From UTCHB3 sp964431385 (GTDB lineage: Bacteria; Bacteroidota; Ignavibacteria; Ignavibacteriales; Ignavibacteriaceae): DNA of 64,000 bases. Where the stretch lies: the NCBI GenBank assembly GCA_964431385.1, contig CAYSJM010000004.1, forward strand, positions 52,283-116,282. The letters are read 5' to 3'. The number at the start of each line of letters is the position of its first letter. Position 1 is the stretch's first letter. The notes below the pieces were generated by a model, which ran no database searches, was not told where the DNA came from, and was given only the letters and a program-made list of their open reading frames with translations. Of this stretch, positions 17,100-26,376 are shown piece by piece. A program made the position numbers and the translations under genes.

Positions 17100-17722
17100 C
17101 AACAACAGAGATGGTCACAAGAGTCAGATCGCTGCTCGATGAGAGAGAAGCGGGATTTTGGAGTGATGCAGAAGTGCTTAATGCTCTGAATGATGCTCAA
17201 GATGAAGTGATTAATTACTGTTTGTATGTCTTTCTCGAGAGGGGGGTGGGTGGGGAACTCCCCCACCTTCTCACTCCACTTGAAAAAGAGTACAGCGAAT
17301 CCGGTGTAACCGGAAGTGATATCGTGCTCCCAAGTGATTTTATGTATCTGCTATCTGTGAAATGTGCTCCCACATCGGGAGCATTGTCGAAACCTTGCAT
17401 GATCCGTAGTGCTTCAATGGAAAGATATGCACGGGAGCACAACCATTTTCTCCGTTCTGATGGAGTCAATTTATATGCTTATTTAAGGAGAGGGTTTCTC
17501 GTCTTCGAAACTGCTTTGTTAAACGGAAGTTTAACAATCAATTATTTAAAAAAGGCAGAACGCATATCAGATATACAAAATCCTGAATTACCCGAAAATT
17601 CTTCGGGGGCTATAATAGCTTATGCGACAGCACTTCTATTGGAAAAAGACAAACAGAAAGAAGAAGCAAGTATTTTGTTTGGCATGTTTACAAACAAGAT
17701 AGAACAGATATCACAATTATAA
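17096..17722 (+). CDS. Phage head-tail adaptor-like protein 1
   Basis: 208 residues. The N-terminus MTTTEMVTRVRSLLDE then FWSDAEVLNALNDAQDEVINYC is typical of podoviral and siphoviral adaptor proteins (gp6/gp4-like), which form a ring under the portal. The rest is helical with a C-terminal helical arm. It overlaps the preceding gene by 4 nt and is followed 12 bp later by a second adaptor-like gene. A T7 gp11/P22 gp4-like role is inferred. The portal it would bind is not in the window. Confidence 0.65.
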   Translation: MTTTEMVTRVRSLLDEREAGFWSDAEVLNALNDAQDEVINYCLYVFLERGVGGELPHLLTPLEKEYSESGVTGSDIVLPSDFMYLLSVKCAPTSGALSKPCMIRSASMERYAREHNHFLRSDGVNLYAYLRRGFLVFETALLNGSLTINYLKKAERISDIQNPELPENSSGAIIAYATALLLEKDKQKEEASILFGMFTNKIEQISQL

Positions 17723-17734
17723 AAGGAGGGAAAA

Positions 17735-18460
17735 ATGCCCGCAACACTGGCTGAATTGAGAGATCAAATAATAATTGACGCAAATGTGCAAGGGAATCCT
17801 TTATTTCCAATCAACAGATTGAACAGAATAATCAACCTTGCTCAGAGGTCCATACAGACCGAACTGAATGGTTTGGGGATGAAAAAATGGGAAACTCGTG
17901 TTGTTTTAAGTGAAAGTATTCGTTCGAGTACCTTTGTCGGAAAACCCGTCGTCACTGTTCAGGTTAATGAAGAGAATTTCCCGCAGATGTTGGAAAGTCC
18001 AAGATCTGTAATTTTTATTGAATGTAGCGATGGTGTTGAGCATGGACTTGCTTTTGAGGTGGATCTGGAGCGATTTAAAGAACAGATTGACAATACCTGG
18101 CTTTCACCCACAACAGGATCAGCAGTATTTATGCGACTTGCAAATCAGATTCTGCTGGCACCTGTGGCAGTGAACACAATCGTGGCATATTATTATAAAG
18201 CTGCCACAGACCTGGTAACAGATAGCGACGAAACTTCGATTCCACTTGAATTTGAAGAGTATGTAATCAAAAAAGCAGTTGCCGAGATTGATGGCATACT
18301 CGGAAATCTTGAAGCTAAACAGGTAAAAACCAAGCAAATTCAGAGTGAAATTTCGGCTGCATATCAGAAATTCCTTGAAAAACAGGGGGAACGGGGTCGG
18401 ATTGCAAAAGAAAATACCAGAGGGCTTCCGGAAAATTTCAGATATAACATGGGTTATTGA
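17735..18460 (+). CDS. Phage head-tail adaptor-like protein 2
   Basis: 241 residues, preceded by AAGGAGGG. The start MPATLAELRDQIIIDANVQG and the RLNRIINLAQRSIQTELN helix mirror the preceding adaptor. A mid-protein beta region is followed by a helical tail (EEYVIKKAVAEIDGILGNLEAK). Two successive adaptor-like genes are consistent with a short-tailed (podovirus-type) connector. It overlaps the next gene by 4 nt. Function is by analogy. Confidence 0.6.
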   Translation: MPATLAELRDQIIIDANVQGNPLFPINRLNRIINLAQRSIQTELNGLGMKKWETRVVLSESIRSSTFVGKPVVTVQVNEENFPQMLESPRSVIFIECSDGVEHGLAFEVDLERFKEQIDNTWLSPTTGSAVFMRLANQILLAPVAVNTIVAYYYKAATDLVTDSDETSIPLEFEEYVIKKAVAEIDGILGNLEAKQVKTKQIQSEISAAYQKFLEKQGERGRIAKENTRGLPENFRYNMGY

Positions 18461-20837
18461 AGATGGAAAGATTCTTGATGTTTTGTGGGATCAAACGAAT
18501 AAACGAAGTTATCGATCCTGTTTTTCTCGGTGACGATGAAGTTGAAGAGATGATAAATCTTGTTCTTGATGAAAGAGGGCTTGCAGGAACTCCGGTGAGA
18601 AGGGGAAGTTGGAAAAATTTTCCACTTCCTCCTCTTCCGGGGGGCATTAGAAGTGTGTTTGAATTGAAGTCGGGACAAGGTGATAAATTCATCGCAGCAC
18701 TTGCCGGTGATTCACTATATTTTTCCGGGAATGGTGAAAACGCCTGGGCAATCTCAAGTTCCGGATTCGAAAATTCAGAATCATGTGGGAGAATCGAAAC
18801 AGGTTCAGGAAGAGTATTGATCCATAGCGGTTATACAAGCAAGGTAGTTGGAGGCACCAATTTCACTGAGGTGGAACCAATCGCGATTTTGCCACCCGAA
18901 ATAAATGGTGTTGCTCCCGTTACAGCTAAACATTATGATACGGGTGGGAGCATTGCACAGGGATGGTATAATTTTGTTTTGGTTTACGAATCAGAGTCGG
19001 GAGATATTTCTTCACCTTCTTTGCCTTTCACGGCATATAAAGGGAGCGGTTCGGGATCAACAGGATTTTCAGGGACTTCAAACAGAGTGGAGATCGGAAA
19101 TCTACCTGTGCCAACAGATAAAAGGGTAACCAAAAAGAAACTGTATCGTACCAGGGCGATAACCACCTCCTCACTTTCAGCTTCTCCATTTATATATTAT
19201 GAACTCGCCAATTTATTACCGGATGAAACAACTTTTGTTGATAAAACCCACGATGACGATCTTTCTTCTTTCCGCATGGCTAAATTTGCCACAACACCCG
19301 AGGGGATTGCACACAGTTTTAATAAAGGGAGATTGTTCATCGGAAATGTGAAAACACCCGAATTAAATTTCTTTTCACCACCTTACTCAAATGATGGTGT
19401 AGCCGGAAAGATATTTTCGGGAACTGCAACAATAATGGGTGGTGAAATCTTTAATGCTTCCGACTACAAATATCTATTGGTTTATGTGGATGAAAATGGA
19501 ACTGAGAGCGGTGCAATCGTGACACCAATCATTTCAACTCCGGGAGAGGAGCATGAAAATATGGCTGCCATCACTCTTGATTACCTCCCGTTTCTTCCTT
19601 CATCAGAGTCAACAAGAATAGTTGAAAAACGACTTTACAGAACAAAGAGAGATGGAAATGTATTCTTTCGGCATCCTGTAAAGTTAGGCCTGAATCAGAT
19701 ATTATATACAGATATAACAGCTGATTCAGAATTGGGAACGGTTACTTACAACTCAAATTTGAAGATCAATCACTTCCCGTCTTCACTCCTTTATTCGGAA
19801 CCGGGGAATTATTACACATTCCAACCCGAAAACATAATAACACTTCCGCAAGGGAGCAATTGTGAAATAGTGGAGATTTTTGATGATGTGGATGGAATTC
19901 TGATCTTTACCGAGACAACGATATCCAAACTCTACACAAGTGGTGATCCTGTTACATGGCGAATAATTACCATTTTTCAGGGAATTGGGGCTGAAAANNN
20001 NNNNNNNNNNNNNNNNNNNNNNNNNNNNNNNNNNNNNNNNNNNNNNNNNNNNNNNNNNNNNNNNNNNNNNNNNNNNNNNNNNNNNNNNNNNNNNNNNGTG
20101 ATCCTGTTACATGGCGAATAATTACCATTTTTCAGGGAATTGGGGCTGAAAACCGAAATTCCATCTTAAAGACGGGAAAAGGAATTTACTTTTTCTCGAA
20201 TGGCAATTTCAGATTTTATTCAGGTGGGGGTGTCTCATCGCCCGGTGATCCAATTCTTAAGACACTTTCAATAATCAAAACATTTTTTCGCCCTGAATGG
20301 TATCCCGCACGGGAGTGGTGTTGTTTCCCTGTCGAATTACAAGACGGAGCACGAATGATGATGATATATGACGAAAAAAATGGTGCCTGGTACAAATTTA
20401 CTCATCCCGGACTTAAGGGGGTTTCAAATTTTTCTTATCAGACTAATCACCTTTTGGGGTGGACCGGCACTTCCATTTGCGAATACGATCAAAATCTCTT
20501 TTCAACCGACATAGTTGGGGAAGTTGATAGTGAGATTGAAGTGGAAATCAGGAGCCGTACAATAACTCTAACGGGATTTGACCTGATGCGATTAAGGATG
20601 TTGCGACTCTACTTCGACTCTCTCCCCGGTGAGGTGGATACTTCACTTTTATCTGAAAATGGCACAAAATCGAAACAATTTATTATCTCTGAGGAAGCTG
20701 AAACAATAAAGGTGATTCCTGTTTCGGGAATGAATGGCACCGCCGACTATTGCCGAAGAATTTGTGCGAGAATAAAAGGGACCGGCTTAAAAATACTTCG
20801 TAGAGCTAAACTTGAAAGCAGAAGGGTGAGGTCATGA
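18457..20837 (+). CDS. Large phage tail/nozzle-like structural protein, spanning a false gap
   Basis: Read as printed the frame breaks at the N run, but the 55 bases before it (19943-19997) are identical to the 55 after it (20098-20152). Collapsing them restores one frame from ATG 18457 to TGA 20835-20837, giving about 741 residues. The product is beta-rich with an N-terminal FLMFCGIKRINEVIDP, Kelch or propeller-like Gly/Tyr repeats, and a C-terminal LMRLRMLRLYFDSLPG region. Size and place after two adaptors resemble tail tubular B (T7 gp12) or P22 gp10 nozzle proteins. The nozzle role is inferred. It overlaps the next gene by 4 nt. Confidence 0.65.
19998..20097. other. False assembly gap of 100 N flanked by a 55-bp duplication
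   Basis: The 55 bases at 19943-19997 are exactly repeated at 20098-20152. This is what two contigs sharing a k-mer end look like when they are scaffolded without merging. Removing one copy and the N run restores a single open frame. Confidence 0.93.
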
Positions 20838-21130
20838 TAAAATTAGAGGAGATGAAGAACTGGTTCGCACCTGTAGTGGCATCCGGTGAAAATCTACCGG
20901 AAAACGGTCGTTTAAGTGACGGTACTTTTTACTTGTTACGGATCGGTGGGATCAAGATTTTGTATCTATATTCCGGTGGCGAGAGGTTGCAGGTGGCGAC
21001 ACTTCCCGCAGTAGTTTCTGTTTTACCAAAGACTGAATTATTGCCGGAGCATACAAAAATAATGTTCCAAACCGTAAGTGAAACGAGCGAATATATTATA
21101 ATTAATGGGAAATGGGTTAAAATAACATAG
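20834..21130 (+). CDS. Small phage structural protein, unknown function
   Basis: 98 residues, overlapping the tail gene stop (ATGA at 20834). It is beta-rich: SDGTFYLLRIGGIKILYLY and YIIINGKWVKIT. It is not recognised. The compact beta composition and position suggest a tail accessory or tail-tip protein. No signal peptide or membrane segment. Confidence 0.55.
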   Translation: MIKLEEMKNWFAPVVASGENLPENGRLSDGTFYLLRIGGIKILYLYSGGERLQVATLPAVVSVLPKTELLPEHTKIMFQTVSETSEYIIINGKWVKIT

Positions 21131-21138
21131 GAGGTAAT

Positions 21139-21849
21139 ATGCCTGGAGCATCGGGTGGGAGCACCTACAATTATATAATGGAAGAATTACTCAGATCGGC
21201 TTTGGGGAGTGTCTTCCCCGGGAGCATACAATCTGATGAATTGAAAAACATATTTTCCGGCAACAACATCGCGAACAGCTACAATAGTAATGTTGCCGGG
21301 ATAAAAAAAACTCTCAGTGATGAAGCATCAACGGGGAGCAAAGCTCTTGCTGAACAGAGGGCAATTGGGATAAGGGAGTTGGAAAAATCTCGAGGTAGTG
21401 CCATCGGTGATCTCAAAAATTCTCTGACCGCAGCCGGATTAAATAAATCGGGAATTGCTGCAAACTCAATGAACAGGATTTATGAGAATGAGACGGATGC
21501 AAAAAATTCATTGGTTACTAATATAGCTGCATTGGATGAGGAGAGCAGAAGAGATGCAGTAAACAAGCTACTCGGAATAGAGTCGGTATCCTCATCTCTG
21601 GGAGCAAATGACAGGCAAGCGGAAAGGGATATCTTCTCATTGCTCGGAAATCTAAAACTTTCGGGAGACAGGAACAGAATGTTGAAGGATGAACTCGACC
21701 TGAAAAAACTTGCCTATGAAGAGGGAAAGACAGGTTTTGGAGGAGTGATAGGTTCAATTCTCGGCAGCTTACTTGGAATTACGGGGGGCGGACTCGCTTT
21801 TGGGGCATCTGATCAATTAAATGAACTGATTTACGGATTAAAAAAATAA
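21139..21849 (+). CDS. Phage internal/ejection-like protein
   Basis: 236 residues after a GGAGG ribosome site. The middle (about 40-200) is a long amphipathic helical region rich in Ala, Ser, Asn and Leu (ALAEQRAIGIRELEKSRGS, then LTAAGLNKSGIAANSMNRI). The C-terminal stretch GFGGVIGSILGSLLGITGGGL is Gly-rich and hydrophobic, able to insert in a membrane. This architecture is typical of podoviral virion-internal/DNA-ejection proteins. The identification is by architecture and position only. It contains four of the GGGAGCA heptamers. Confidence 0.5.
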   Translation: MPGASGGSTYNYIMEELLRSALGSVFPGSIQSDELKNIFSGNNIANSYNSNVAGIKKTLSDEASTGSKALAEQRAIGIRELEKSRGSAIGDLKNSLTAAGLNKSGIAANSMNRIYENETDAKNSLVTNIAALDEESRRDAVNKLLGIESVSSSLGANDRQAERDIFSLLGNLKLSGDRNRMLKDELDLKKLAYEEGKTGFGGVIGSILGSLLGITGGGLAFGASDQLNELIYGLKK

Positions 21850-21858
21850 GGAGGGATT

Positions 21859-22158
21859 GTGGAAATATTGTTTGGTCTTTTGGGTGTCTGGTATCTGGCA
21901 CTATATGGTGCGATAACGAGTATCATCACAGAGGCTTCATATATGATTGTAAGGGGCTATATCAGAAAGAGGTGGTTGTTGGTTGTAGTTTCTACAATCG
22001 TTACTCTTCTTGCTGATGTGACAACGGGAGAGATTGCAACTTCGGTTTTGTCGATTCTACTGGTGGTATCTTTTAGTATTCTGTTTTATACTTATATCGG
22101 TGAATATACAATAAGGAGGATTTTCGAATATATCCGTGGGGAGAAAAAGATTGAATAG
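21859..22158 (+). CDS. Holin-like small membrane protein
   Basis: 99 residues from GTG 21859 behind AAGGAGGG. It has three predicted hydrophobic segments (about 3-22, 38-54 and 60-80) and a basic tail. Its place between structural and lysis genes, its size and three-helix topology suggest a class I-type holin. No sequence family was recognised. It overlaps the following membrane-anchored gene by 23 nt. Confidence 0.5.
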   Translation: MEILFGLLGVWYLALYGAITSIITEASYMIVRGYIRKRWLLVVVSTIVTLLADVTTGEIATSVLSILLVVSFSILFYTYIGEYTIRRIFEYIRGEKKIE

Positions 22159-22675
22159 GTGGTTAATAACAGCACTTTGCGTTTTATCAGCAGCTTTAAT
22201 CTTTCTGCTTGTGGTATATAATAAAAATGGGAGCACGCACTCACCGGAGCGGAGCATGGCAAAAACAGTTGTAAGTGATACGATTCACACAACCAGATAT
22301 CTGACAATTGAGAAGGTAAAACCGGTGTTTACCGTGGATACGGTAGAAGTTTACATCGATTCAAGAGATTCGGTATGGAAAGAAAATCGTGCTCCCGTTT
22401 TTTCAGCCTCGTTGGATACGGCGATGTTTGACTCATCACTTTCACTCGAGGTTAAGTACCATTCACCGATACCGCTTGACGAGCGATCATATTTTAACAT
22501 AACCGCAAAATTGAAAGAGAGGATGGTAATTCAAACAGAAAAAATATATTTTGAGAAAGAAGAGGATTTTACAAGTAAATGGCTCCACATCGGACTGGTT
22601 ATTGCTCCCGGATATGGAGTACTTAATAAACAAACAGACATCTTTGTCGGAATGGGGTTGATGATAGGATTATGA
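22136..22675 (+). CDS. Membrane-anchored spanin-like protein
   Basis: 179 residues from GTG 22136; an AAGGAGG lies 16 nt upstream, rather far, so the start is uncertain. One N-terminal membrane segment (about 9-27, LITALCVLSAALIFLLVVY) is followed by a periplasmic part of about 150 residues. It lies between the holin-like gene and the endolysin (4-nt overlap), as an inner-membrane spanin or Rz-like component would. The periplasmic part is not clearly coiled coil, so the spanin call is tentative. Confidence 0.45.
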   Translation: MGRKRLNRWLITALCVLSAALIFLLVVYNKNGSTHSPERSMAKTVVSDTIHTTRYLTIEKVKPVFTVDTVEVYIDSRDSVWKENRAPVFSASLDTAMFDSSLSLEVKYHSPIPLDERSYFNITAKLKERMVIQTEKIYFEKEEDFTSKWLHIGLVIAPGYGVLNKQTDIFVGMGLMIGL

Positions 22676-23280
22676 AAAGAATAATAAAACACTTAAATGA
22701 GGGAGAATTTATAAAGGAAGTTTTCCCAAAATCACAAATTGTCTTGCATGGTACAGCTTCTTCATCTGCTGCAGGTGTTGGCGATTGGTGGAATCTCCAG
22801 AAGGGAGCATTTGCCACTGCATTTGCGATTGACAAAGGGGGTGAAATAATAGAACTCTTTCCTGCTTGCTATTGGGCTTACCACACCGGAAACGGCTCAG
22901 CCTACGATTCGCGAAATATCGGAATTGAGATTGCTAACGAAGGATTTTTAAAAGAGATTAATGGGAAATTCTATTGGAATCCGGGACAAAACTGGCAGGA
23001 GTATAAAGGAGAAGTGTATGATAACAAGACCGCATGGCGCGGATTTCGTTATTTTGCAGCGTTTACCGATGCTCAATATGAAGCCACCGCTAAACTTTGT
23101 GCCGAACTTTGCTGTTTTTTCGATATTAAGCCGATAGTTCAGGGCGATTTTGAGTTCTCCACTTCGTATCTTTCGTTTAAAGGAATTGTAAAACATTGCA
23201 ATCTCTATGCCGGTAAGCTGGATGTTACTCCGGCTTTTGATCTAACTCAATTTAAGTCACTTTTATCCAAATATCTTTAG
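22672..23280 (+). CDS. N-acetylmuramoyl-L-alanine amidase (endolysin)
   Basis: 202 residues, Amidase_2/PGRP fold. IVLHGTASS carries the first zinc His, AYHTGNGSAYDSRNIGIEIANEG the active-site His and the family GIE strand, and KHCNLYAGKLDVTPAFDL the second His region and C-terminal Asp/Pro motif (T7 lysozyme-like). It cleaves the bond between muramic acid and the stem peptide. There is no signal peptide, so it depends on the holin-like protein. It is the last gene of the phage module; its stop lies 5 bp before the DUF2400 start. Confidence 0.85.
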   Translation: MKRIIKHLNEGEFIKEVFPKSQIVLHGTASSSAAGVGDWWNLQKGAFATAFAIDKGGEIIELFPACYWAYHTGNGSAYDSRNIGIEIANEGFLKEINGKFYWNPGQNWQEYKGEVYDNKTAWRGFRYFAAFTDAQYEATAKLCAELCCFFDIKPIVQGDFEFSTSYLSFKGIVKHCNLYAGKLDVTPAFDLTQFKSLLSKYL

Positions 23281-23285
23281 GCACA

Positions 23286-24059
23286 TTGTCAGAATTAAAA
23301 GAAAAATTAGAATATCACTATAAACAATTCGGGCGGGAGAAACTCTCGCCCGACCCTTTGGAAATTCCTCACAGATTTACAACTCGAGAAGATATTGAGC
23401 TTGCAGCTTTTTTTGCAGCGAAATTTGCTTATGGTTCTGTATATCAAATCATCAAAAATGTAAACCGTCTGCTCGAAATGTTGGATGATTCACCCGCGAA
23501 AGTGCTTTCCCGTTCCGGGCACCTCGAAGAAAGAATTGAGGGGTTTTATTACCGATTCTATTCAACAGAAGATGTAGCCACACTTCTACTTGCAATTCAA
23601 TATTTTATGTCAAAATATGGCGGAACGGGCTTAAAACCCCTTTTTATGAAAGGCTTCAAAGAGAATGGCAGCATAAAAGAGGGAATTCAGCACTTCAGCA
23701 GAGCTTTTATTGATTTTGCCGAAAGCTCCGGCAGACTTACGAGAGGATTCAGACATTTCTTCCCTGAACCTGAGAGGGGAAGTGCCTGCAAGCGAATGAA
23801 TCTTTTTTTAAGATGGATGGTGCGTGAAGATGAACTTGATTTTGGGTTTTGGAAAGAAGTGGGAAAAGAGAACCTTATAATTCCGCTTGATTTGCACATC
23901 GCAAGAATCAGCAAAGAACTGGGGCTCACAAAAAGGAATGATTCCTCGTGGAAAACTGCATCAGAAATCACAGACCGGCTTAAGCAGTTTGATCCCTCTG
24001 ACCCTGTAAAGTATGACTTTGCCCTTTGCCACATCAGTATGCGAAAGCTGGAATTCTGA
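23286..24059 (+). CDS. DUF2400/TIGR02757 family protein
   Basis: 257 residues from TTG 23286, 5 bp after the endolysin stop. Family signatures: DPLEIPHRF near the start, ELAAFFAAKFAYGSVYQI, then CKRMNLFLRWMVREDELDFGFW, IIPLDLHIARISKELGLTKR and DPVKYDFALCHI. Members are conserved in Bacteroidota and spirochaetes and are predicted to share the HhH-GPD-like helical fold of DNA glycosylases; no activity is established. It is a host-type gene with no obvious promoter of its own, apparently read from the phage module. Confidence 0.85.
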   Translation: MSELKEKLEYHYKQFGREKLSPDPLEIPHRFTTREDIELAAFFAAKFAYGSVYQIIKNVNRLLEMLDDSPAKVLSRSGHLEERIEGFYYRFYSTEDVATLLLAIQYFMSKYGGTGLKPLFMKGFKENGSIKEGIQHFSRAFIDFAESSGRLTRGFRHFFPEPERGSACKRMNLFLRWMVREDELDFGFWKEVGKENLIIPLDLHIARISKELGLTKRNDSSWKTASEITDRLKQFDPSDPVKYDFALCHISMRKLEF

Positions 24060-24232
24060 GTATAGTATATTCAGAAATCCATCATACAGGGTGTAATACT
24101 GATGAACTACCTGATATTTTGACCAACCGAGTACCACTACTGGCATCAGGTCATGAAAAAATCCATTTTTTTTTTTTTTTTGAATATTTTTATATTACAA
24201 CTTCACTAAACAATTAGTTAGAGATATTAGTT
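24060..24232. other. Intergenic region with a 16-T tract
   Basis: 173 bp with no gene. It contains an uninterrupted run of 16 T at 24166-24181 without a preceding stem, so it is not a convincing terminator. It lies about 50 bp upstream of a T9SS cargo gene; length variation of the tract could alter promoter spacing. Confidence 0.6.
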
Positions 24233-26332
24233 ATGAGGAAAGTAATAATCTTTGTAATTTTATCAATGATAACTTTACAAGCTCAACTTAAAATTGAACA
24301 CTTAAATCCTTATCCCTCTGCTATGGATGTAGAGGATATAAATGTTCTTGATGACCAAACGATATTTGCTGTCGGAGAGATTGGATTAGTACAAAGAACA
24401 ACAGATGGCGGGCAAACATGGGATGTTCAAAGACTTGATTCCGTGAATCTGTTTACAGGCATTCATTTTGCTACCCGATATACCGGATATATTCTAACTT
24501 CATCAAGGAACATCTATAAGACAATAAACGGTGGCGACACCTGGTCTAAAATCACTATCCCCCAAAACCTCCTTCTGAAGTATTTTACAATCAAAGATTC
24601 TCTCACCGGTTACTTTTCTGACTATTCAAGATTAATTAAAACTACAGATGGTGGTTTAACTTTTTCCACCGTAAGAGATTTTGGTACTATTTTTGCCATG
24701 TCTGCAAAGTCAAACTCAATCTTCCTGGCAGGGATAATTTCAACCCAAAGAGGTATCTTTAAAAGTAGCGATTCGGGAGCCAGTTGGCAGCTTTTAGACA
24801 GTAATAATTATTCAATAAAAGATATTGACTATGATGGAATCAGCAGGGTGGTTGCTGTAAGTGAAGATGGTGATGTTGTGGCTTCCACAAATGGTGGTGT
24901 AAACTGGTATAAAAGGGATGTTGGAGGTTACTATTTTTACAGAGTCTGTATCGCAAGCGACTCAATTTTCTACGCAACTACTTCGGGTTCTATTTTACGG
25001 TTCAGAAATTTTGGTACTGCACAATCCACAATAGGTACTTCTACCGGTAAAAGTCTTGGAATCAAAGATTCATTGATCATTTCGGGTAGAAGTGGCGGTA
25101 ATATATGGCGGTCAACAGATGACGGCAAAAACTGGGTTAATCTGCGTCAGGGGCACAATCATCAACTTTATTTCCCAGTATTTTTGGACAAGGATACAGG
25201 ATTTGCGACCGCAAGCTATCCCGGAAATCTCAAAAAGACGACGGACGGGGGGAGGAACTGGTACGATGTCCCATCGATGATTAACCAAAGTGTTAATAAT
25301 CCCGTTTTTCTTCCAGAGAAAAAAACAGGTATCTTGATAAGGGATTTTAGTCAAATCTTCAGAACATCAGATGGAGGTTATTCCTGGCAACTTACCAATG
25401 TGAGTCTCCCACTTGGAACCCGGTTCAGGAGAGTCTGGTTTATGGACGATTCTACAGGGTTTGTGCTTTCAGAGGATACGACCCTGTACAGGACAGATAA
25501 TTCCGGCATTTCATGGAAAAAACTGGTTCTCACCCCTCAAGCACAACTGATGTACGATATTCACTTTTTGAATAAAACAACGGGGTTCATTGCAGGCAGA
25601 AGAAACAGTATTTACAAAACGGATGATGGCGGCAACAGTTGGAGGCGTGTTAATTTTAATATATTCAACACTAATCAGTACTGTGATGCCAGAATCAATT
25701 TTATAAATGACTCCACGGGTATGGTGTATGGATGGGGTATGGATGACTATAAAACAACCGACGGTGGTGAAACCTGGTTTAGGGTTCTTCCTTCTAAAAC
25801 TTATAGTACAATAGACTTTTATGACAGATTGAACGGGGTGGCATTTTATGGAACAACCAGCCCGGGGCTATATAACAGAATTGATGTGACACGCGACGGA
25901 GGTTTAACCTGGACAAAATACAATACACTTCTTAGCAACCAGCATGTTACATCAATCGCCATGATTGATTTGAAGACATTTTTATTGACAGGTTCGGAAG
26001 GAAATGTTGTCAGGATTACAGATCTTGGATTTACTTCAATTGAAGATGAAGAACCTGCAATAATCTCCGGTTATTACATTTTTAACAACTATCCCAATCC
26101 ATTTAATCCGAGTACTGTTATTTCGTTCAGCATTCCTGAAAGAGAAAAAGTTTCCTTGATCGTATATGACATTAGCGGACGAGTAGTAGCAGAGCCGGTT
26201 AAAGGTTTGGAGATGTCAGCCGGAAGGCATGAAATCAACTTTGAAGCGAAGGGGCTGGCTTCCGGAGTCTATTTTTATAATCTCATTACGCCCAAAATCA
26301 GCATGACTGGTAAAATGATGTTACTCAAATAG
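24233..26332 (+). CDS. T9SS cargo with YCF48/BNR-like beta-propeller repeats
   Basis: 699 residues. Signal peptide about 1-18 (VIIFVILSMITLQAQ). Then about a dozen repeats of the form TTDGG(x)TW/F (for example QRTTDGGQTWDV, KTINGGDTWSK, KTTDGGRNWYD and KTTDGGETWFR), the Asp-box/YCF48-type propeller signature. The C-terminal type A sorting domain starts NNYPNPFNPSTVISFS (about residue 620) and ends in SMTGKMMLLK. A surface-exposed propeller with an unknown ligand. The next gene converges 45 bp downstream. Confidence 0.85.
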   Translation: MRKVIIFVILSMITLQAQLKIEHLNPYPSAMDVEDINVLDDQTIFAVGEIGLVQRTTDGGQTWDVQRLDSVNLFTGIHFATRYTGYILTSSRNIYKTINGGDTWSKITIPQNLLLKYFTIKDSLTGYFSDYSRLIKTTDGGLTFSTVRDFGTIFAMSAKSNSIFLAGIISTQRGIFKSSDSGASWQLLDSNNYSIKDIDYDGISRVVAVSEDGDVVASTNGGVNWYKRDVGGYYFYRVCIASDSIFYATTSGSILRFRNFGTAQSTIGTSTGKSLGIKDSLIISGRSGGNIWRSTDDGKNWVNLRQGHNHQLYFPVFLDKDTGFATASYPGNLKKTTDGGRNWYDVPSMINQSVNNPVFLPEKKTGILIRDFSQIFRTSDGGYSWQLTNVSLPLGTRFRRVWFMDDSTGFVLSEDTTLYRTDNSGISWKKLVLTPQAQLMYDIHFLNKTTGFIAGRRNSIYKTDDGGNSWRRVNFNIFNTNQYCDARINFINDSTGMVYGWGMDDYKTTDGGETWFRVLPSKTYSTIDFYDRLNGVAFYGTTSPGLYNRIDVTRDGGLTWTKYNTLLSNQHVTSIAMIDLKTFLLTGSEGNVVRITDLGFTSIEDEEPAIISGYYIFNNYPNPFNPSTVISFSIPEREKVSLIVYDISGRVVAEPVKGLEMSAGRHEINFEAKGLASGVYFYNLITPKISMTGKMMLLK

Positions 26333-26376
26333 GTAGGGGATTCCTTTCCAAAAAGAGTAAAAGCTAAATTTCTGAG

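Noticed and set aside
17365..17383. TGCTCCC-ACATC-GGGAGCA as a terminator
   Set aside because: It lies inside the adaptor gene and has no T tract; it is two copies of the recurrent heptamer in opposite directions.
24166..24181. T16 run as a Rho-independent terminator
   Set aside because: No GC-rich stem precedes it.
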